Assembly (NCBI GenBank): GCA_937625935.1
Contig: OW569384.1
Location: forward strand, 248,001 to 312,000
Length of the DNA: 64,000 nt
From: Tetramitus jugosus
Lineage: Eukaryota; Heterolobosea; Eutetramitea; Acrasida; Vahlkampfiidae
Reading direction: 5' to 3'
Every line of letters starts with the position of its first letter. Within the stretch, counting starts at the first letter, position 1. This document shows, piece after piece, positions 1 through 11,203 of this stretch. Under the pieces are notes generated by a model. The model was not told the DNA's origin, made no database searches, and saw nothing but the letters and a program-made list of their open reading frames with translations. Both the position numbers and the translations under genes were made by a program.

Positions 1-2231
1 GTCGGTACAAGAACCAGTGAGGCAGAAGTCATTCAATTGTTGTCCAATTTTGCACATGAGACACGTGTTTGCAACAGTAAGCAAACTGCATCTGAACTCG
101 CTCTGTCCATTCTCAATGATTTGTACGAGCAGAACTTGGTCAAGAAACCAGAGGCAGAAGGTCCATCATCAGGCAGCAAGGTCAAGGAACTCACTGAAGC
201 CATCAGTCTCGGTAGACAATTCGAAGAACAACAAAAGCAGAACGAGATGATGATGGAAGTGGCCACTGGAACATCTGTGCCTTCTGCCAGCTCCATCAAC
301 TTTAATGAACAGTTGGATTGGGAGAAGAGAATGGCAAAGTTGAGAGCAGAGAAGCAAGCCAAGCGTGATGCAAAGGAAAGAGATGCCAAGATGGTTGAAT
401 ACGAAGAGTATTTGAAGAGAAGAGGCTTGTCCAATTCGAGAGGTATTGTCAAGATGCACAATGCTGATCAAGTCACTGGTACGAGAGACGTTGTGTTGAG
501 AAATATTTCAGTCTCTGTTGGTAACTCTGAATTGTTGACTGATTCTGACTTTATGTTGCACTGTGGACATCGTTATGGTTTGATTGGTAGAAACGGTGTG
601 GGAAAGGTTTGTAGGCTCTACCTCTTGATTTTATCATTATTTTTTTTTCGTTGTCTCGCGTACTGACTCTTACACCAATGTACACAAAATAGACCACCTT
701 GTTGCGACACTTTGTGGAGAGAGATTTGGTCGGTATTCCACCATATTTGCAAATTTTGCACATTGAACAGGAAGTGACGGGAGATGAGACAACTGCAATC
801 GACTCTGTGTTGAAGACAGATGTGGAACGATTGTCATTGTTGGCAGAGGAGAAGAAGCTCTTGGAAGGCAACAACGAAGATGCCGATGAGAGATTGACCG
901 AGATTTATGCACGTATGGATGAGATTGATGGCCATAGTGCTGAATCGAGAGCAGCAGCCATCTTGAGTGGTCTGCAGTTCACTCCAGAGATGCAAAACCA
1001 AAAAACAAAGGACTTTTCTGGTGGTTGGAGAATGCGTATCGCCTTGGCACGTGCTCTGTTCGTTGAGCCTGATATTCTGTTGCTTGATGAACCTACCAAT
1101 CACTTGGATTTGGCTGCTGTTCTCTGGCTGGAGAACTATTTGACAAAGTGGAAGAAGACACTGGTTGTTGTTTCTCACGCCCGTTCCTTCTTGAACAATG
1201 TTGTGACCGACATTGTTCACTTCCATGAAAAGCAACTGCACTACTACAGAGGAGATTACAATACATTTGAAAAGACGAGACTTGATTCACTCAAGTTGCA
1301 ACAAAAGACATTTGAAGCACAGGAGAAACAAAGGAAACACATTCAACAATTTATTGATCGGTTTAGATACAAGACTGCCACTGCAAAGATGGTTCAATCG
1401 CGTATCAAAATGCTAGAGAAGATAGAGTTTGTTGCTGCAGTTGCAGAAGATCCTACATTCACCTTTGCTATACCGTCTCCAGAGCCTGAAGCACCACCTT
1501 ATCTCCAGGCTTGCGATGTCACATTCGGCTTCTCCGAACACAAGATTTTGTTCAAGAAATTGAACTTTAATTTGGATATGGACTCTCGGATTGCCCTCGT
1601 TGGTCCTAACGGTGCGGGAAAGGTTTGTATCTCTATATGACAATTCTTTTTGTGTGTTCTTGTTCAGTCGTCATTCATACACAGTGTACTAACTCTTATG
1701 CATCTATACAAATAGACTACTTTCCTTAATGTGTTGATGGGCGATCTGAAACCACTTGATGGCTACGTGAACCTGAACCGGAAACTGAGAATTGCTCGAT
1801 TCAATCAGCATCATATTGAGCAACTCGACTTGAGACTGACTCCATTGGAATATATGCAGGGCAAGTTCCCACAATCCGATCCACAGGCATTGAGAGGTCA
1901 TCTCGGTGGTCTAGGATTGAGTGGAACTTTGGCTACTCAGCCAATTTACACACTGTCTGGAGGTCAGAAGAGCAGAGTGTCATTCTCAGAGCTAACATTC
2001 ATGAAGCCTCATTTGTTGCTGCTTGATGAACCTACGAATCACTTGGATATCGACTCTGTCGACGCATTGATTCAAGCATTGAACATGTACGGTGGTGGTA
2101 TTCTCGTTATTTCTCACGATGAGCACTTGATTAAGACGGTGTGTGATGAAATTTGGGTATGCGCAGGTGGTGAGATCAACAAGTTTGATGGCACCTTCGA
2201 TGATTACAAGAAGTCACTGGAATTCAAATAA
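1..2231 (+). CDS. ABCF3: ABCF3/GCN20-type ATPase (5' partial, 3 exons)
   Basis: Soluble twin-ATPase of the ABC-F family; family members act in translation control (yeast Gcn20 works with Gcn1 in eIF2alpha-kinase activation). Exons 1-606, 693-1622 and 1716-2231 join in phase and encode 683 residues; frame 1 is open at base 1, so the start lies upstream. Both nucleotide-binding domains are complete: Walker A GRNGVGK|TT and GPNGAGK|TT, signatures FSGGWRM and LSGGQKS, Walker B LLLLDEPTNHLD twice. The linker between domains (IQQFIDRFRY) is typical of ABCF3. In the first domain the H-loop reads SHA where SHD is usual. Each intron interrupts the Walker A lysine codon boundary at the same place in both domains. 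The stop codon at 2229-2231 lies inside an AATAAA hexamer (2227-2232). Family call is firm; orthology to ABCF3 is by remembered similarity. Confidence 0.93.
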
Positions 2232-2261
2232 ATCAGCCAGACACCTTTAATGTATGCAATA

Positions 2262-3608
2262 TCAGTGATCTGCAAGCAATTGTTGACAAATCTTCTCGAA
2301 GTCATCTCTGTTTTGCTCCACGAATTCTCTGCTCTTCTCGATCATGTACCACCACCGCAGGGGATCCCCCGTTGCCAAACCAATATCACCCAGCCCTTCT
2401 GGCGAGAAGCGATTGTATTCAATCTGTCCTGGTTTGGCACTCGTTGCGATATACTTTTCAACGTCTCTGCAAATCCGATCATTGTCACAGCAGACATTGA
2501 GCAAGCGAAGTAAGTTTGCACTTACCCCCTTCTGTTTCTGATGGTTATCATTACCTTTCCGGTGACGTCTACTGGCAGTGTTATTATCGTTTACGTTCCT
2601 CAACTCTCCACTTTCGCTTCCATCTTCAGCCACCTCACTCAGCGTTCTCACACCAGTACCTAGACTCAACAGTGTAATCTTCTTGTCCAATCCGTACACT
2701 AATCTTGCTTCCATCAGTCCCTGCATAGTTGGATTATTGTGCATGACTCCACCGTCGAAAAATTTTGCTCCATCAATCGTAACAGCATCCAGATAGAATG
2801 GAGCAGCAGTCGAAGCATTCACTGCCTCATACAGCTTGACATGCTCAAATTGCGTTCCTCTGTCTCGATACTTTGACTTGTAATTGCGGAACAGAACTGT
2901 TCGATACTTGTCCAGTGATTTGTCAAACTCACATGACACAACAACGAGCTTTCTTGCCGGATTGGGATTCTCAGGATTAAACATTCGATTCGTGCCTAAC
3001 GTAGACTTGGACAATTCTTCTGCTTTTCGAGAATCATAGACACCACGATCGCCGTGCAACAGAAAATTGAACCAACCGCGCCATCGTTTCTTACCAAATA
3101 GATGTGACCCCAAATATTCATACTCTTTGGTCACTCTTTCACAACTCAAGTTTCGTTGATTGAGCATACTGCCCAGTATGGCGCCAGTGCTCGTGCCAAC
3201 AATCATATCAAACAACTCATAGATGGGTGTGCCAGTGTAGGTCTCAATGAAGCGCAGCATTTCACATTGGATGAGACCTCTCATTCCACCGCCGTCCAGA
3301 CACAGAACATTGTATTTGGGCTTATCTAAAATGTTTGGTTGGTTAAACGTCAGGTGAGTTGGTTGCGGCACCATTACTCCGCTGTTTAAGGGAGTCATGA
3401 TGTACGGAGGAGTAGCATTTAAAATGGGGCAAGGAATGAGGGGTACAGGTTGGTTGTCGAAAGTTAGTCCAACACTGGGAGGAGGATGAATATTCACTGC
3501 ATTGGTCGACAATGAGTGAGTGTGAAGTATGGGTACAACTTCATTGGCATACTCGATTTGTGGCGTGTTGGTCGGATCAGGCACAGCGTTATTGATGTTG
3601 GAATACAT
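2262..3608 (-). CDS. patatin-like phospholipase/lipid acyl hydrolase
   Basis: Single-exon protein of 448 residues, converging on the ABCF3 gene with only 30 bp between the stop codons. It carries the full patatin signature: anion hole DGGGMRG at residues 105-111, nucleophile elbow GTSTG with Ser140, and the DGG motif with Asp285, giving the Ser-Asp catalytic dyad. Family members hydrolyse phospholipids or galactolipids at the sn-1/sn-2 positions. The first ~95 residues are Pro/Asn-rich and do not look like a transmembrane or signal segment, so a cytosolic enzyme is likely. There are no ankyrin repeats, unlike animal iPLA2-beta. The ATG at 3606-3608 is the first in frame. Substrate cannot be told from sequence. 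Confidence 0.9.
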   Translation of the reverse strand: MYSNINNAVPDPTNTPQIEYANEVVPILHTHSLSTNAVNIHPPPSVGLTFDNQPVPLIPCPILNATPPYIMTPLNSGVMVPQPTHLTFNQPNILDKPKYNVLCLDGGGMRGLIQCEMLRFIETYTGTPIYELFDMIVGTSTGAILGSMLNQRNLSCERVTKEYEYLGSHLFGKKRWRGWFNFLLHGDRGVYDSRKAEELSKSTLGTNRMFNPENPNPARKLVVVSCEFDKSLDKYRTVLFRNYKSKYRDRGTQFEHVKLYEAVNASTAAPFYLDAVTIDGAKFFDGGVMHNNPTMQGLMEARLVYGLDKKITLLSLGTGVRTLSEVAEDGSESGELRNVNDNNTASRRHRKGNDNHQKQKGVSANLLRLLNVCCDNDRICRDVEKYIATSAKPGQIEYNRFSPEGLGDIGLATGDPLRWWYMIEKSREFVEQNRDDFEKICQQLLADH

Positions 3609-3921
3609 TGTTCTTTCTTTACTTTCTTTGGTTCATGTTATGGGAATATTCCACATTCTCCTCAAGAGTTGATCTTCAGAAATAAGCGCGGAACGCTCTT
3701 TCCGTGGTTGTATTTTTGTCATTGTATCACCGCAAAACTCCTGTCTGGACGCTGGACACGAACTCAATTTGGGGAAGGTTTTTTTATGTACATGTTGTTC
3801 AATGTGTGAGCTAATAAAATAAATACACACTTCTGAATGACAAAATTTGCAAGTCACACTCCTCGATACAGTGCTTCTTTGAACATCTCCTACTACAGTA
3901 TTATTGTTACAAGACAATCGA
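3609..3921. other. intergenic: upstream of patatin gene, downstream of SRP54
   Basis: 313 bp between two minus-strand genes. It must hold the patatin promoter and 5' leader and the SRP54 3' UTR. Short open frames here lack conserved motifs. I see no RNA gene or repeat. Confidence 0.5.
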
Positions 3922-5469
3922 TTACTTGCCGCCACCTCCAAACATCTTTGCCAAGTTGGCCAGGTTACCCATACCACCCATGCCACCTCCCTTCATCATG
4001 TTTTGTGCTTGTTTCATCAAACTGCCCATATCGATTCCACCCATGCCACCTGGCATTCCACCAGGCATTCCTGGCATACCTCCTCCGCCCATGCCAGGCA
4101 TTCCCTTCATCATGTGTTGCAGTTTTTGTAAGTCCTTTGGTGATTTCATGTTGCTGAGTCCCATATTCTTCATGGATGAAATCATCTTTTGGAACATTTG
4201 ATATTGTTGCAACAACTCATTGACACCCTGGATGGATGTACCACTGCCCCGTGCGATTCTCCGCACTCTTTCAGGCAAATCAGCCATGTCTTGCAGCTTT
4301 GGATGATCCAATTCTTGATTGTTCATCGAGTCCATAATAGTCATGTACATTTTAATCTTTGCTTGTCCTTCCTTCTCCTGTCCCTTTGTTATCAATTGAT
4401 CACTGAATCCAGGGATCATACCCATGACTTGTGACAGTGGACCCATCTTCATAATGCTAGAAAAGTGCTCGTACATGTCTCTCATCGTATAGACACCTTG
4501 TGAGATACGTTCAAACATTTGTGGTTGCTTGTCCATATCAACTGCACCCTGAACCATCTCCATCAATGACTTGATATCACCAAATCCGAGCAATCGTTGC
4601 ACAAATGACTGTGCGTCAAACTCTTGAAACTCTGTAAACTCCTCACCCGTACCCATAAACGTAATGGGGGACCTGGTTGCAGCGACAGCAGACATGGCAC
4701 CACCACCCTTTGCATGACCATCGAGCTTCGTTATAATGACACTACCAACGTTGACTTGATTCTTGAAGGCACTGGCTTGATCGATTGCAGCCTGACCAAT
4801 CGAAGAATCCATGACAAAAATGACATCATTTGGATCGACAACCTTTGTCACGTCTTGCATTTCATCAAACAGTGCAGATTCTTGCTTGTGACGACCAGAT
4901 GTATCCACAATAATCAAATCAAACTTTTCAGTCTTGAATTGAGTCACACCGTCTCTGGCCAATTTGACCGGATCCGTCTCATTGTAGTCACCATAGAACG
5001 GAACACCAATCTTGGTTGCATTCTGAGCCAACTGATCAAAAGCACCAGCTCTGAACGTATCAGCACAAACAAGAGCCACTCTAAATCCCTTCTTCTTATA
5101 GTAGAGTGCATACTTGGTACATGTCGTGGTTTTTCCTGAGCCTTGAAGACCAACAAACATGACAATATTCTGTTGATTCTTTTTTGGTCTGAATGGAGCG
5201 ACACCAGGGTCCAACAATCGAACAAGTTCCTTGACAACGACTCTCTGGATGAGACGACGCTTGTCTGCTCCCTTTGCCTCATCTGACAAGAGCTGTTTCT
5301 TGATATTGTTCTTGAGTGAGCTCACTTGCTTAATGTTGACATCGGCAGCCATGAGACCAGATGAGATCTCATTGACCATATCAGTGATCACCTTGTCGTC
5401 AATCACAGTCTTTTTGTTGACATTGTGAAGCGCTGCGGTGAGTTTGTTTCCCAACTCTGCTAAAACCAT
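3922..5469 (-). CDS. SRP54: signal recognition particle 54 kDa subunit
   Basis: GTPase subunit of the signal recognition particle, which binds signal sequences and SRP RNA and docks ribosomes at the ER through its receptor. 515 residues, close to the usual ~505. N domain 1-~95; G domain with P-loop GLQGSGKTT at 107-115, DTSGRH at 189-194 and TKLDG at 247-251; the methionine-rich M domain follows from about 330. The C-terminal ~75 residues are an extended Met/Gly run (repeats of MPGM and GGMGG), longer and more glycine-rich than in animal SRP54. ATG at 5467-5469; the next in-frame region starts directly with the conserved N domain (MVLAELG). The 270 bp upstream separates it from VPS52. Confidence 0.96.
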   Translation of the reverse strand: MVLAELGNKLTAALHNVNKKTVIDDKVITDMVNEISSGLMAADVNIKQVSSLKNNIKKQLLSDEAKGADKRRLIQRVVVKELVRLLDPGVAPFRPKKNQQNIVMFVGLQGSGKTTTCTKYALYYKKKGFRVALVCADTFRAGAFDQLAQNATKIGVPFYGDYNETDPVKLARDGVTQFKTEKFDLIIVDTSGRHKQESALFDEMQDVTKVVDPNDVIFVMDSSIGQAAIDQASAFKNQVNVGSVIITKLDGHAKGGGAMSAVAATRSPITFMGTGEEFTEFQEFDAQSFVQRLLGFGDIKSLMEMVQGAVDMDKQPQMFERISQGVYTMRDMYEHFSSIMKMGPLSQVMGMIPGFSDQLITKGQEKEGQAKIKMYMTIMDSMNNQELDHPKLQDMADLPERVRRIARGSGTSIQGVNELLQQYQMFQKMISSMKNMGLSNMKSPKDLQKLQHMMKGMPGMGGGGMPGMPGGMPGGMGGIDMGSLMKQAQNMMKGGGMGGMGNLANLAKMFGGGGK

Positions 5470-5739
5470 TGTTGTTGATGATGTAGGTTATTGATAAAGT
5501 TGTTGTTTTGATGATTGTTGGTTGTTGGTTGTTGTTGTTGTGAAGAGAAGGGAAACTGTGTGATTGGTTGAATAATCAAAAAGCGTTTTCTCTCAAGTGT
5601 GTTCTTCTTTCCGTGTTTTATTTTTTGCGACAAAGAATTTTTGTGGTGCGCGTTACAAAATTGAACTTTCATTCTGTGGTGACGCAACAGCAAGACCAAA
5701 ATGACAAAAATACAACCAATGCATGATTGGTTTCATAAT

Positions 5740-8118
5740 TTATTGCTGCTGCTGCTGTTGTTGTTCGTCGTTGTTTCTAAAATATTGTTCAAATAGACTG
5801 CTCACCTCGTGCTGAAGTTTCGTTTGAGGAACGAGCAAGCTTCGCGCATCTGACTTGGAGAGTGTGACAATCTTTCCAAATCGGATATAGTACAGAATGA
5901 ATTGCAGGACCGACTTTTGGAAAATCTCTTGAGTAGTCTGCTTGTTGGGAAACTCTGATTCAATTTGTTCGTACATTTGTTGTAGTTGTTTGGTCCTTGT
6001 TTGCTGGAACTCCTCGGCGAGGATTCCCATGAACTCAACAGCACTCTTTTGTTCACTGTCGATCGTAATCTCAGTGTTTAAGCTTCGTCTGTTTGATTCG
6101 ATGGTCTTTTCATCCTCACCCTTGATAATTCTAGGCTCGCATGCATGAAGGAAGACTACTATTCTGTGCATTTGGATGTAAGGTTGAGTCAACAATTGTT
6201 CAACATAGGTGGCCGTGTGCGACACGAGTACATCACTCCATTCTCTGACCAATGAGGACTTTAAGTCATTATTCAAGAAAATTTTGAGAATACTGTCGAC
6301 ACAGTTGATGAGCAACACATGATCAACATGTCCACTCGTTGATTTAGCCATCAGATTGAGCAAGTGCTGCATAGATTGAGTCAAAACACGCAAATTTTGC
6401 TCCACTCGAGATGAGAATCCCAACTTCTGGATGGACGTACATAAATGGGCGTACTTTTTGCAAATTGTGAAGTGTTTCGACTCTCGATTCGTTATATTTG
6501 CGGTTAGGGCATTGGGTACAAGCAGAGTCTGCACAGAACGAACGTTGGCATCCATAATAGCGATGAATCGATCTAAGCACAGTTTTTTCACTCTTCCCCA
6601 GAAGACGCTGAGTGCTTGTTCACTAATCTCTCTTTGTGAGATGATTTGTTGAAATTCCTTAATCTTGCGCATTACAATTAAAATGGCAACACAATCGAGT
6701 GTGTTATTCACCCACGTTTCCAAAAATGAGTACAGATGCTTGAGTGTCGCAGAGAAGATTACTGAAAATAGTTGGTTACATGTTTCCATCGAGTTAAACA
6801 TTTCCAAGCAAAAAACAAATTCAGCACTCGCAGTATTGATAAGAAGCATGCCAATACTCGTCCACAACTCTTCGAATGATCGACTATCTGTTTGAGCAGT
6901 TGCCAAAGGAATCAATTGATTCGTGCATTTGTGATATCGATCCTTCAAGCAAAAGTACTGTGACAAGGTTTTCGATGCATTTTCAGCATTAAATATCGAT
7001 GAAATATCAAAAATGTTGTTCTCAACAATGGTTGAAATATTGTAATTGCCTCTGACAAACGCGCTCGGATATCTTTTGATCAGAGATCGAGTATAGTGCG
7101 AAAATGATGTCAAATAATAACTGCTCAATATGCTGCAGTACTCTCGTCGAATCTCAAGCGCACTCATGGGTGCATACGTTTCCAAAAAGTCGTAACAAGG
7201 CTTATATTTCAACAGTATCTTTTGTTGAATGAATACTTGGTTATTCACATTCTTTCTTGTCTTTTGACCGAACGCTTTAATCTTTTCCAACAGTGATTGC
7301 TTCACTCGATACACAGCAGTGCTCGTCAAATCTTTCAACATTGGTTCCAACTCCAAAAAACATGGCAAATGCCTTGGTACTGAATCTAACAAGCGCAATT
7401 GTTGATCCAAAAACTCAATCAACGAAACATACTTCTCATCAATCGGCGCATCACACACCTGAATCACCAAACTCGGTGGAATCGCCACTTTTTTCACAAA
7501 CTCTCTCATCAACTTCTCCGCTGCATTCGTATTCTTCAGCTTTACATTCATTTCATAGGAAGAGCTCTGAAGTTGCTTAATATCATCAGACATGTTACCC
7601 AACGATGACTGGAACGTCACCAACATATCTTCCATCTTCCCCAATATCTCATCAAACGAAGACAACTGTGTGTGCAAATCCGATAATTTCTCAGCCTCGG
7701 CCAAATAATCTTGAATCGAGTCAATTTCAATAGAGCGTAGCTCACGTGCAATGCTCTGATCGTACTCTCTCAGATCAAGTTCCTTTGAGATGGCATCACG
7801 AACCAAGTCATCTTCAATCACATTTTTCATCATCAATGGATCATCATCGTCATCATCATCACCACCATTGTTGGAGGCACTACGAGAAGACATCATCATC
7901 ATGGTCGAATGAAACGGATCATCATAATCCTTGTTGTTTAGTGATTCTTCTTCCATGTCCTCTAGCATGTCACTCCACTGAGGAACACTATTTTGTTGTT
8001 GTTGGCTTTCATTTTGATCATCCTTGTCGTTTACCAAGTCGTTCAACAGGAGGAGTGAAGTGGGTGTGGAGACTGTGGAGGATGCTGGTGATGTGGTGGA
8101 ACTGGAAGAATTTTGCAT
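5740..8118 (-). CDS. VPS52: GARP/EARP complex subunit VPS52
   Basis: Subunit of the GARP tethering complex, which receives endosome-derived vesicles at the trans-Golgi. 792 residues from the ATG at 8116-8118; the frame is open a further 31 codons upstream but has no ATG there. An acidic, Ser/Asn-rich N-terminus is followed by the conserved Vps52/Sac2 core (IQDYLAEAEKLSDLHTQ and GKMEDMLVTFQ coiled-coil region, then PPSLVIQV and a long helical C-terminal half). The protein ends in a run of seven Gln. Human VPS52 is 723 residues, so length is near normal. The 3' neighbour is SRP54, the 5' neighbour a NEK kinase, all on the minus strand. The assignment rests on the SIQDYLxE block, distinctive for this family. 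Confidence 0.88.
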   Translation of the reverse strand: MQNSSSSTTSPASSTVSTPTSLLLLNDLVNDKDDQNESQQQQNSVPQWSDMLEDMEEESLNNKDYDDPFHSTMMMMSSRSASNNGGDDDDDDDPLMMKNVIEDDLVRDAISKELDLREYDQSIARELRSIEIDSIQDYLAEAEKLSDLHTQLSSFDEILGKMEDMLVTFQSSLGNMSDDIKQLQSSSYEMNVKLKNTNAAEKLMREFVKKVAIPPSLVIQVCDAPIDEKYVSLIEFLDQQLRLLDSVPRHLPCFLELEPMLKDLTSTAVYRVKQSLLEKIKAFGQKTRKNVNNQVFIQQKILLKYKPCYDFLETYAPMSALEIRREYCSILSSYYLTSFSHYTRSLIKRYPSAFVRGNYNISTIVENNIFDISSIFNAENASKTLSQYFCLKDRYHKCTNQLIPLATAQTDSRSFEELWTSIGMLLINTASAEFVFCLEMFNSMETCNQLFSVIFSATLKHLYSFLETWVNNTLDCVAILIVMRKIKEFQQIISQREISEQALSVFWGRVKKLCLDRFIAIMDANVRSVQTLLVPNALTANITNRESKHFTICKKYAHLCTSIQKLGFSSRVEQNLRVLTQSMQHLLNLMAKSTSGHVDHVLLINCVDSILKIFLNNDLKSSLVREWSDVLVSHTATYVEQLLTQPYIQMHRIVVFLHACEPRIIKGEDEKTIESNRRSLNTEITIDSEQKSAVEFMGILAEEFQQTRTKQLQQMYEQIESEFPNKQTTQEIFQKSVLQFILYYIRFGKIVTLSKSDARSLLVPQTKLQHEVSSLFEQYFRNNDEQQQQQQQ

Positions 8119-8227
8119 GCTCTCACAAGTCTGTTCTCTGTTCTCTGTTGTTTGTGGTGTTGTGATGATGTTTTTTTTTGCTTTTTTACTTTCTCTCTGA
8201 GGAGATCTCACTTTTTTCTCCTCCTGT

Positions 8228-11087
8228 TCAGAGCTGGTGAATGCTGCTCAGGCCAACTTCACTGTTTCTCATGGCTTCCCTCAAGTTGCGTAAAAGCTCG
8301 GTGGCATTGGTGGTTGAGTCTGTTGAACAGAGGCTACCACCTACGTCAATGTCAATCTTGCTTGGATCTAGGAGCGTGTCTATTGTAGGTGGTGGGGTTG
8401 TCTGTTGCTTCTGATCAAACAGAGCACTCTCTGCGTTCATACGGTCTTGGAATAAGCGATTGAATTTCTGTGGTTTCTCTGGAGTTCTAAACCTTAGAGG
8501 CGAATCAAATTCTTCAAAATAGCTGTTATTTCTCGAGGGAGGAGAGAGGATGAATGAGGACTGGATCGAACAACAAACAGAGGTTAGAACAATATGTTCA
8601 GAGCACAAAGGATATTCTCAATGGATAGTACATACATTTCTACTCGTATTTCCGTCAGTATTCTTTCTTTTGAGTATTCCTTCGATGACTTGACTAACCA
8701 GATTTGAGTTAAACTGTGGTTTGGTTTCCTTTGAGTGTTCAGGATTGGTGTCTTCCGCTATTAGCTTCAACTGAGGAGTGACTTGCTTTTGGGGGCTATG
8801 ATTCTGTTGTTTTAAGATCCGAGGAGGACTCATGTTATTGTGGGCTGTCTGTTTCCGGAGCAAGTAAGTGTTCTTAAATATTGTCAAGGGGACAACACCT
8901 GCTAGCTCTAAAAACTTTAAATTATGCTTGAGTATCACAACCTCCTTGATGATCGAAGGGTTCTCAAATTGAATAAGAGCATTTTTGAAGTATCCACGGG
9001 CTGTTTCGAATGGAATTTCCAGAACGAACCTAGGATCTGGATAGTGGTATGAATATTTTGAAGACTTCATACGTTTGGTTGGTTTGATGGACAAATGTTG
9101 GAACACTCTTTGATTCTCATGGCAAACAGAAACGCTTCTTACGTGTTCCAGTTCTCTATTGACAGACCTCGTATCTAACCTATACACAATAATCATAGCG
9201 GCAACACTTTCATGCAATGAGATATCAGCATCGTTTCGCCATTGTGGAGTTTGTGTGCGATTCCATGAGAATAGTTTCTGGAACGATGGTATTCTTGCCG
9301 TTCTGCTCTCTTGTTCAGAACACAACCCGAGATAATACGCAGATATTTCTGTTGATCGTGCATGAGGGATACTAAGCTCTCGAAATTTGTTCGGACCAGG
9401 CGTGCTAGGCTTTTCGATCTTATTCACCTGTTTTCTATCTGGAGTGTTCGGGGCAGATTTGGGTCGCTTATCTGGAGTAAATAAAGCTGTAATCTTTTGA
9501 TGATCTATCATCGATTGGAGCTATTTCATTTGGTTGATTAGTAAGAAAACATATCTCCTCAGATATGAAAGACGATACTTACATTCTCCAAATTTGAGCG
9601 CAGATTAGAGGTTGTGTCCTTGTTGTAGTATTTACTATTTGGGGAGCCTCCAGGTAAACCAGACTTCTTCGTGGGAGAGTCTGTTCCCATTTCCTGGTTT
9701 CTCGGCGTTCTAGGGTTTTCAAGCTCGATTTCGTTACTATTAGGTAATTGATTCGTGTTCGTATGCCTTTCTTCGAGCGCCTTAAGTCTATTGTACAGTT
9801 GTTTGTTCTCTACTGTTCGTTTTAGCAGTTCCTTCTCTTGTCGTTCCTGATTTTCAGTTAGTTAAAGATATGTTGGACGACATGGTGAGGACATAAACAT
9901 ACTATTGTATAATGTTGATCTTGAATCTGTCTTTTTTGTTGTTCGATCATTGTTTCATAGTCCTTCATTTTAGAATCGTACTCTTCCTTCAGCTTCTTGG
10001 CCAACACATTGTATTCTTCTTGCATTTTTAATTCCTGATGTCTCATTTTCGCTCTTTGTATCTATTTAACATACGGCTTAGCATTGGGTTCGATATTAAG
10101 ATCCATCCAAAAGGAAAAGACATACACGCATCTTGACCCCTGAGTAATTCAAAATATGATCGATATCGGGTCTCTTTTGAGGGTCTTTTTCGAGCATTTT
10201 GTATATTAAAAACTGTAAATCTTTTGGTATGTGTGCTGGTAGTGGAGGTGGTTCTTCATTGCATATTTTCCTATGGATGACATAAGTGGTTGAACTTTAG
10301 AGTTATCATCGGACATGTCTCAGGAACGTGTGATCTAATAATTATTCATACATACTTTGCAAGTGCAAGTTGATTACCGGCGATGAAAGGAGGACGGAAC
10401 GAGGCTAGCTCATACATGAGACAGCCAAATGCCCAAATATCCCCTTTCTGATTGTAGGGCTTCTCTGTGCATAATTCAGGTGAAAAATAGAGCGGAGTTC
10501 CAACTCCAGTGTATGCGTAGTTCGATTGAGGCCCAAGAATCTTCCCCAGACCCATATCTCCAATCTTAATATTATCGTTCTTATCGAGGAAAATATTTTG
10601 CGGTTTGATGTCTCGGTGCAGAATTCTCTGTTTGTGTAAGTATTGAAGCCCTTGACAAATCTGAATCAAATAATTCCACAATAATTCCTCCTTGAACGGT
10701 ACCCTATTATCACCAATTGTTTTTCATCGTCAATCCTTGTACTTAGCAATTAGAGCTAAAGACAGACATTGCTCACAACTTTACTTACGTGTTCTGCGCT
10801 TTGAGTTTTTTGGACAAATCACCTCCAGAAGCATACTCCATAATAATGTGCAAGTGTCTGTCCTCGATAAAGCTTTCATAGTATCGAATGATATTAAAAT
10901 GATCACATTTGCTCATCACTCTCGCTTCATTCACAGTTTCTTCCTTGTCTTCTTCCGACATTCCTTCGATAGTCACTTGTTTTCGAACTAGAATCGCACC
11001 ATCAGATCGCCTTCTTACCTTGTACACACGTCCATATGTTCCTTTTCCTAGCTCTTCCAGCACTTCGAACTGAGTAATCCTACTCAT
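8228..11087 (-). CDS. NIMA-related (NEK) protein kinase, 7 exons
   Basis: Ser/Thr kinase of the NEK family, typically involved in mitosis, cilia/flagella and basal bodies. Predicted exons on the minus strand: 11087-10789, 10703-10356, 10270-10126, 10061-9903, 9846-9583, 9520-8636, 8560-8228; all six joins keep phase and give 810 residues. Seen: Gly loop LGKGTYGRV, the EYASGGDL hinge, HRDIKPQN catalytic loop, GTPLYFSPEL activation segment end. The DFG motif reads DMG. The kinase domain is N-terminal, followed by a short basic coiled coil (KMRHQELKMQEEYN) and a ~450-residue Ser/Pro-rich tail with several TP sites. This is the most intron-rich gene in the window (introns 56-86 nt). The start ATG at 11085-11087 directly precedes the kinase fold. 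Exon borders were not checked against transcripts. Confidence 0.85.
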
Positions 11088-11203
11088 TCTATCACTTCTG
11101 TGTGTCGAGTGTAAATTTGGCTGTTCGATTGCGCGGGAAAATCCAAGACACATCGAAACTAAATGAAGAGGGAAAAAATGGCGCGATGATAAACCATTTT
11201 GTA

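Noticed and set aside
3633..4201. Several open frames on both strands over the SRP54 3' end, some Pro-rich
   Set aside because: They mirror the Met/Gly-rich M-domain codons of SRP54 and carry no motif of their own.
8119..8211. N-terminal extension of VPS52 to a GTG at 8211
   Set aside because: No ATG in the extension; the first in-frame ATG is at 8118 and GTG starts are not expected in a nuclear gene.
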